From an uncultured Chlorobiaceae bacterium (GTDB lineage: Bacteria; Bacteroidota; Chlorobiia; Chlorobiales; Chlorobiaceae), in assembly GCA_903882665.1 (NCBI GenBank), contig CAIRXW010000008.1:124001-188000 (forward strand): a stretch of DNA of 64,000 bases. The letters run 5' to 3'. Each line of letters opens with the position of its first letter. Within the stretch, counting starts at the first letter, position 1. Under the pieces are notes generated by a model that saw nothing but the letters and a program-made list of their open reading frames with translations, was not told the DNA's origin and ran no database searches. A program made the translations under genes and the position numbers. Shown one piece after another: positions 61,257 through 64,000 of the stretch.

Positions 61257-61435
61257 TGGTGTTCTCTGTGCCTTTGTTTTCTCTGCGTGGCAATCGGCTT
61301 GAGTGGTTGATGCCTTGCCAAGCGTTGTGCTGAAGGTTACTGTGTCGTTTCCGGAACATTCAATATGGAAATTATTTTCCGGAAGTGAGCTGAAAAAGGT
61401 AAAGAGTGTTTTTGTGATGTGGTTTTTACGCAATG

Positions 61436-61464
61436 AAAAAAGGCGACCCTGAGCCGCCTTTTTT
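61436..61464 (-). terminator. Rho-independent terminator of ppdK
   Basis: AAAAAAGGCG and CGCCTTTTTT form a perfect 10-bp stem with a 9-base loop, giving a run of T on either strand. It lies about 30 bases after the leftward ppdK stop and about 180 bases before the uvrA start. Confidence 0.8.
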
Positions 61465-61494
61465 CATGAGCGTGTTGCTGTTTGCGCTATCGTC

Positions 61495-64000
61495 TCACTC
61501 CTTCAGTGCGGCTCTTGCGGCGGCAAGGCGCGCAATTGGTACCCTGTAGGGGCTGCATGAGACGTAGTTGAGCCCCAACTGGTGGCAGAATTCGACGGTG
61601 GATGGGTCGCCGCCATGTTCACCGCAGATGCCAAGTTTGAGTTCTGGCTTGACGGCACGTCCCTCTTTAGCCGAGATGCTGATCAGTCGGCCGACGCCAT
61701 CCTTGTCGATTGATTCGAAGGGGTTGCGTGGAAAGATATCCTGCTGCTGGTAGATTGGCAGGAATTGGCCGGAGTCGTCGCGGCTCATGCCGAGTGCCAT
61801 CTGTGTGAGGTCGTTGGTGCCGTAGCTGAAGAAGTCGGCGGCGGTGGCTATCTGGTCGGAGGTTATTGCCGCGCGGGGTACCTCAATCATGGTGCCAACG
61901 AGGTATTTTACCCCGGTACCTTGTTCGGCAATGACGCTGCGTGCGGTTTTGTGGATCACTTCGCTGGTGATTTCAAGCTCTTTGACGGTGCTGATGAGTG
62001 GAACCATGATTTCGGGTACCACGACGAGTCCCTCTTTTTTGAGCTTGCAGGCGGCTTCGATAATTGCCCGCACCTGCATGACGGTGATTTCGGGGTGCAG
62101 GATGCCGAGGCGGCAGCCGCGCAGTCCGAGCATGGGGTTGAATTCGTGCAGGTCGTTGATACGCTCTTTGATCGCTTCAAAGGAGGTGCCTATCTTGCTG
62201 GCAAGCGCACGGATTTCGCTGTCGGTATGCGGCAGGAACTCGTGGAGCGGTGGATCGAGCAGGCGGATAGTTACCGGGCGGGATCCCATCGCTTTGAAGA
62301 GGCCGTAGAAGTCTTCGCGTTGGTAGGGTAGCAGTTTTTCGAGCGCTTTTTTGCGCCCTTCGACGTCATCAGCCAAAATCATCTCCCGCATGGCGTCGAT
62401 GCGTTCTCCGCCGAAGAACATGTGCTCGGTGCGGCAGAGACCGATTCCTTCAGCGCCGAAGGTGAGGGCGATTTCAGCCTGGTCTGGCTGGTCGGCATTG
62501 GTGCGGATATTGAGTTTGCGGTATTTATCGGCCCACTTCATCAGTTGCTCGTAGATTGGCCAGGTCGGGGCATCTTCGGGTTTGAGGGTTTTGTCGACGA
62601 GGACTTCAATAATTTCGGAGTTTTTGGTAGCCACTTTGCCTGCGATGACTTCTCCGGTGCTGCCGTCGATGGAGATGTAGTCGCCTTCCATCAAAACTGT
62701 TGGGTTGCCGCTTACGCGCATTTCCCCTCTCTGGTAGTCGATGTTAAGTGCGCCGCATCCGACAACGCAGACTTTGCCCATCTGGCGTGCGACCAGTGCG
62801 GCGTGTGAGGTCATGCCGCCCCGCTCGGTGAGGATGCCTTCAGAGGCGGCCATCCCTTTGATGTCTTCGGGTGAGGTTTCGATGCGGACAAGAATGACGG
62901 CTTCTCCTCGTTTTCCTGCTTCGTATGCGTCAACGGCATTGAAATAGATCTTGCCGGTAGCAGCGCCGGGCCCGGCATTCAGCCCTGTCGCGAGGAGTCT
63001 TTTTTCGGCAATGGCAGCCTGTTTCTCTTTCATATCAAAGACCGGCCGGAGCAACTGGTTGAGCTGTTCGGGTTCTATGCGCAGCAGCGCCTCTTTTTCG
63101 TCGATCAGTTTTTCGTTGTACATATCGACGGCGATTTTGACGGCGGCCATGCCGGTGCGTTTGCCGACGCGGCACTGGAGCATGAAGAGTTTGTTGTTCT
63201 CAATGGTGAACTCGATGTCCATCATGTCGTGGTAGTGGTGTTCGAGTATGGAGCGGATCTCTTCTAGCTGGTCGTAGATGCCGGGGTTTTCGGCCTTGAG
63301 CTGTTCAATTTTTAGGGGGGTTCTGGTGCCGGCTACCACATCTTCGCCTTGGGCATTCATGAGGAATTCGCCGTAGAAGATGTTGTCGCCGGTGGCGGCA
63401 TCGCGGGTGAAGGCTACGCCGGTACCGCAATCGAGGCCCATGTTGCCGAAGACCATGGCCTGGACGTTGCAGGCGGTGCCCCAGTAGCCGGGAATGTGGT
63501 TGAGCTTGCGGTAGATGATGGCCCGTTCATTGTTCCAACTGTTGAAGACGGCTCCGATTGCTCCGATGAGCTGTTCGTGGGGATCTTCGGGAAATGTTTT
63601 GCCGGTTTTTTCCAAAATTGCGGCTTTATAGTCGGCAACGATCTCCTGAAGGTCTTCAACGGTGAATTCGGTGTCGAGTTCAATGCCGAGCTCACGTTTT
63701 TTTGCTTCAAGGATTTTTTCGAAGGGGTCGATCTGCTTTTTGTCGGTCGGTTTGAGGTCAAGCACGACATCGCCGTACATCTGCACGAAACGGCGGTAGC
63801 AGTCCCAGGCGAAGCGGGGGTTTCCTGATTTTCGGGCCAGGCCGTCAACGGTTTGTGCATTGAGGCCTAAATTGAGAATGGTGTCCATCATGCCGGGCAT
63901 CGAGGCTCTTGCGCCTGAACGGACCGAGACGAGGAGGGGATTTTCAGGATCTCCGAATTTTTTGCCGAGTGCCTCTTCAATTTTGCGGAGTGCAGCGGGG
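61495..64000 (-). CDS. ppdK: Pyruvate phosphate dikinase, 5' end outside window
   Basis: The leftward frame is open from the right edge to the stop at 61495, giving 835 residues of an enzyme normally near 880-910. Visible are the end of the ATP-grasp domain, the phosphohistidine motif [15 protein letters not shown], and the C-terminal PEP-binding barrel with [30 protein letters not shown] and the catalytic Cys in [16 protein letters not shown]. It interconverts pyruvate and PEP with ATP and Pi, feeding gluconeogenesis after pyruvate synthase in the reductive TCA cycle of green sulfur bacteria. ATG 63900 is an internal Met, not the start. Confidence 0.95.
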   Translation of the reverse strand, partial: PAALRKIEEALGKKFGDPENPLLVSVRSGARASMPGMMDTILNLGLNAQTVDGLARKSGNPRFAWDCYRRFVQMYGDVVLDLKPTDKKQIDPFEKILEAKKRELGIELDTEFTVEDLQEIVADYKAAILEKTGKTFPEDPHEQLIGAIGAVFNSWNNERAIIYRKLNHIPGYWGTACNVQAMVFGNMGLDCGTGVAFTRDAATGDNIFYGEFLMNAQGEDVVAGTRTPLKIEQLKAENPGIYDQLEEIRSILEHHYHDMMDIEFTIENNKLFMLQCRVGKRTGMAAVKIAVDMYNEKLIDEKEALLRIEPEQLNQLLRPVFDMKEKQAAIAEKRLLATGLNAGPGAATGKIYFNAVDAYEAGKRGEAVILVRIETSPEDIKGMAASEGILTERGGMTSHAALVARQMGKVCVVGCGALNIDYQRGEMRVSGNPTVLMEGDYISIDGSTGEVIAGKVATKNSEIIEVLVDKTLKPEDAPTWPIYEQLMKWADKYRKLNIRTNADQPDQAEIALTFGAEGIGLCRTEHMFFGGERIDAMREMILADDVEGRKKALEKLLPYQREDFYGLFKAMGSRPVTIRLLDPPLHEFLPHTDSEIRALASKIGTSFEAIKERINDLHEFNPMLGLRGCRLGILHPEITVMQVRAIIEAACKLKKEGLVVVPEIMVPLISTVKELEITSEVIHKTARSVIAEQGTGVKYLVGTMIEVPRAAITSDQIATAADFFSYGTNDLTQMALGMSRDDSGQFLPIYQQQDIFPRNPFESIDKDGVGRLISISAKEGRAVKPELKLGICGEHGGDPSTVEFCHQLGLNYVSCSPYRVPIARLAAARAALKE

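Noticed and set aside
1-64000. tRNA, rRNA or CRISPR arrays
   Set aside because: I scanned the gaps between genes for T-loop-like GGTTCGAATC strings, long conserved rRNA stretches and regularly spaced direct repeats, and saw none.

Overview
The window is chromosomal DNA of a green sulfur bacterium (Chlorobiaceae, Chlorobium/Pelodictyon type). The best markers are a CruA-type lycopene cyclase next to lolD and ligA, an NfnAB-type ferredoxin:NADP transhydrogenase pair, pyruvate phosphate dikinase, a CTP-dependent polyprenol/phytol-kinase-like enzyme, and short compact operons of about 50% G+C. I could not run database searches, so the genus is an inference.

Layout. 1-1.8 kb: three small membrane-anchored stress-type proteins (yqjD/yqjE/yqjK-like, the last cut by the window edge) and an SDR enzyme with the pteridine-reductase active-site pattern. 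1.9-5.3 kb: molybdate uptake operon modD-modA-modB-modC, with a candidate ModE box upstream. 5.9-9.4 kb: arsenic island arsR, a thioredoxin-like protein, arsP-type permease, arsC and acr3. 9.4-16.6 kb: a repeat-bearing secreted protein, a YkgJ-type cysteine-cluster protein, lolD, cruA, ligA, a VanZ-like protein, ubiE/menG and hisI. 16.8-18.7 kb: an orphan efflux adaptor and an NYN nuclease with a C-terminal S1-like domain. 18.7-28.0 kb: a metal homeostasis block with a CbiM(PDGLE)-CbiQ-CbiO ECF transporter, a divergent heavy-metal RND efflux operon headed by a Cys/His-rich exported protein, and nikR. A long inverted repeat upstream of cbiM is a strong NikR operator candidate, so the ECF system is more likely for nickel than cobalt.

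28.1-41.5 kb: nfnL-nfnS, hisH-hisA, scpB, a pseudouridine synthase, a helix-hairpin-helix/outer-membrane-barrel protein, Sua5/TsaC with a lipid kinase, ppx/gppA, a pabB-pabC fusion and a small hypothetical protein. 41.5-49.5 kb: a leftward run of M50 protease, folP, smc, HAD phosphatase, nusB and nth, preceded by a haem-binding protein. 49.7-53.3 kb: a B12/radical SAM protein and recQ.

53.3-58.4 kb is the least ordinary stretch. It holds an IS1380-type transposase relic and a gmd (GDP-mannose dehydratase) gene wrecked by two internal deletions, with a GGGAA tandem repeat that is a textbook G-quadruplex motif. These are followed by an intact nucleotide-sugar dehydrogenase, a DUF218 protein, a UpxY/RfaH-like NusG paralog and an MFS transporter. 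It looks like a decayed or rearranged surface-polysaccharide locus. The window ends with uvrA and the 3' part of ppdK. I saw no rRNA, tRNA, CRISPR array or complete insertion sequence.
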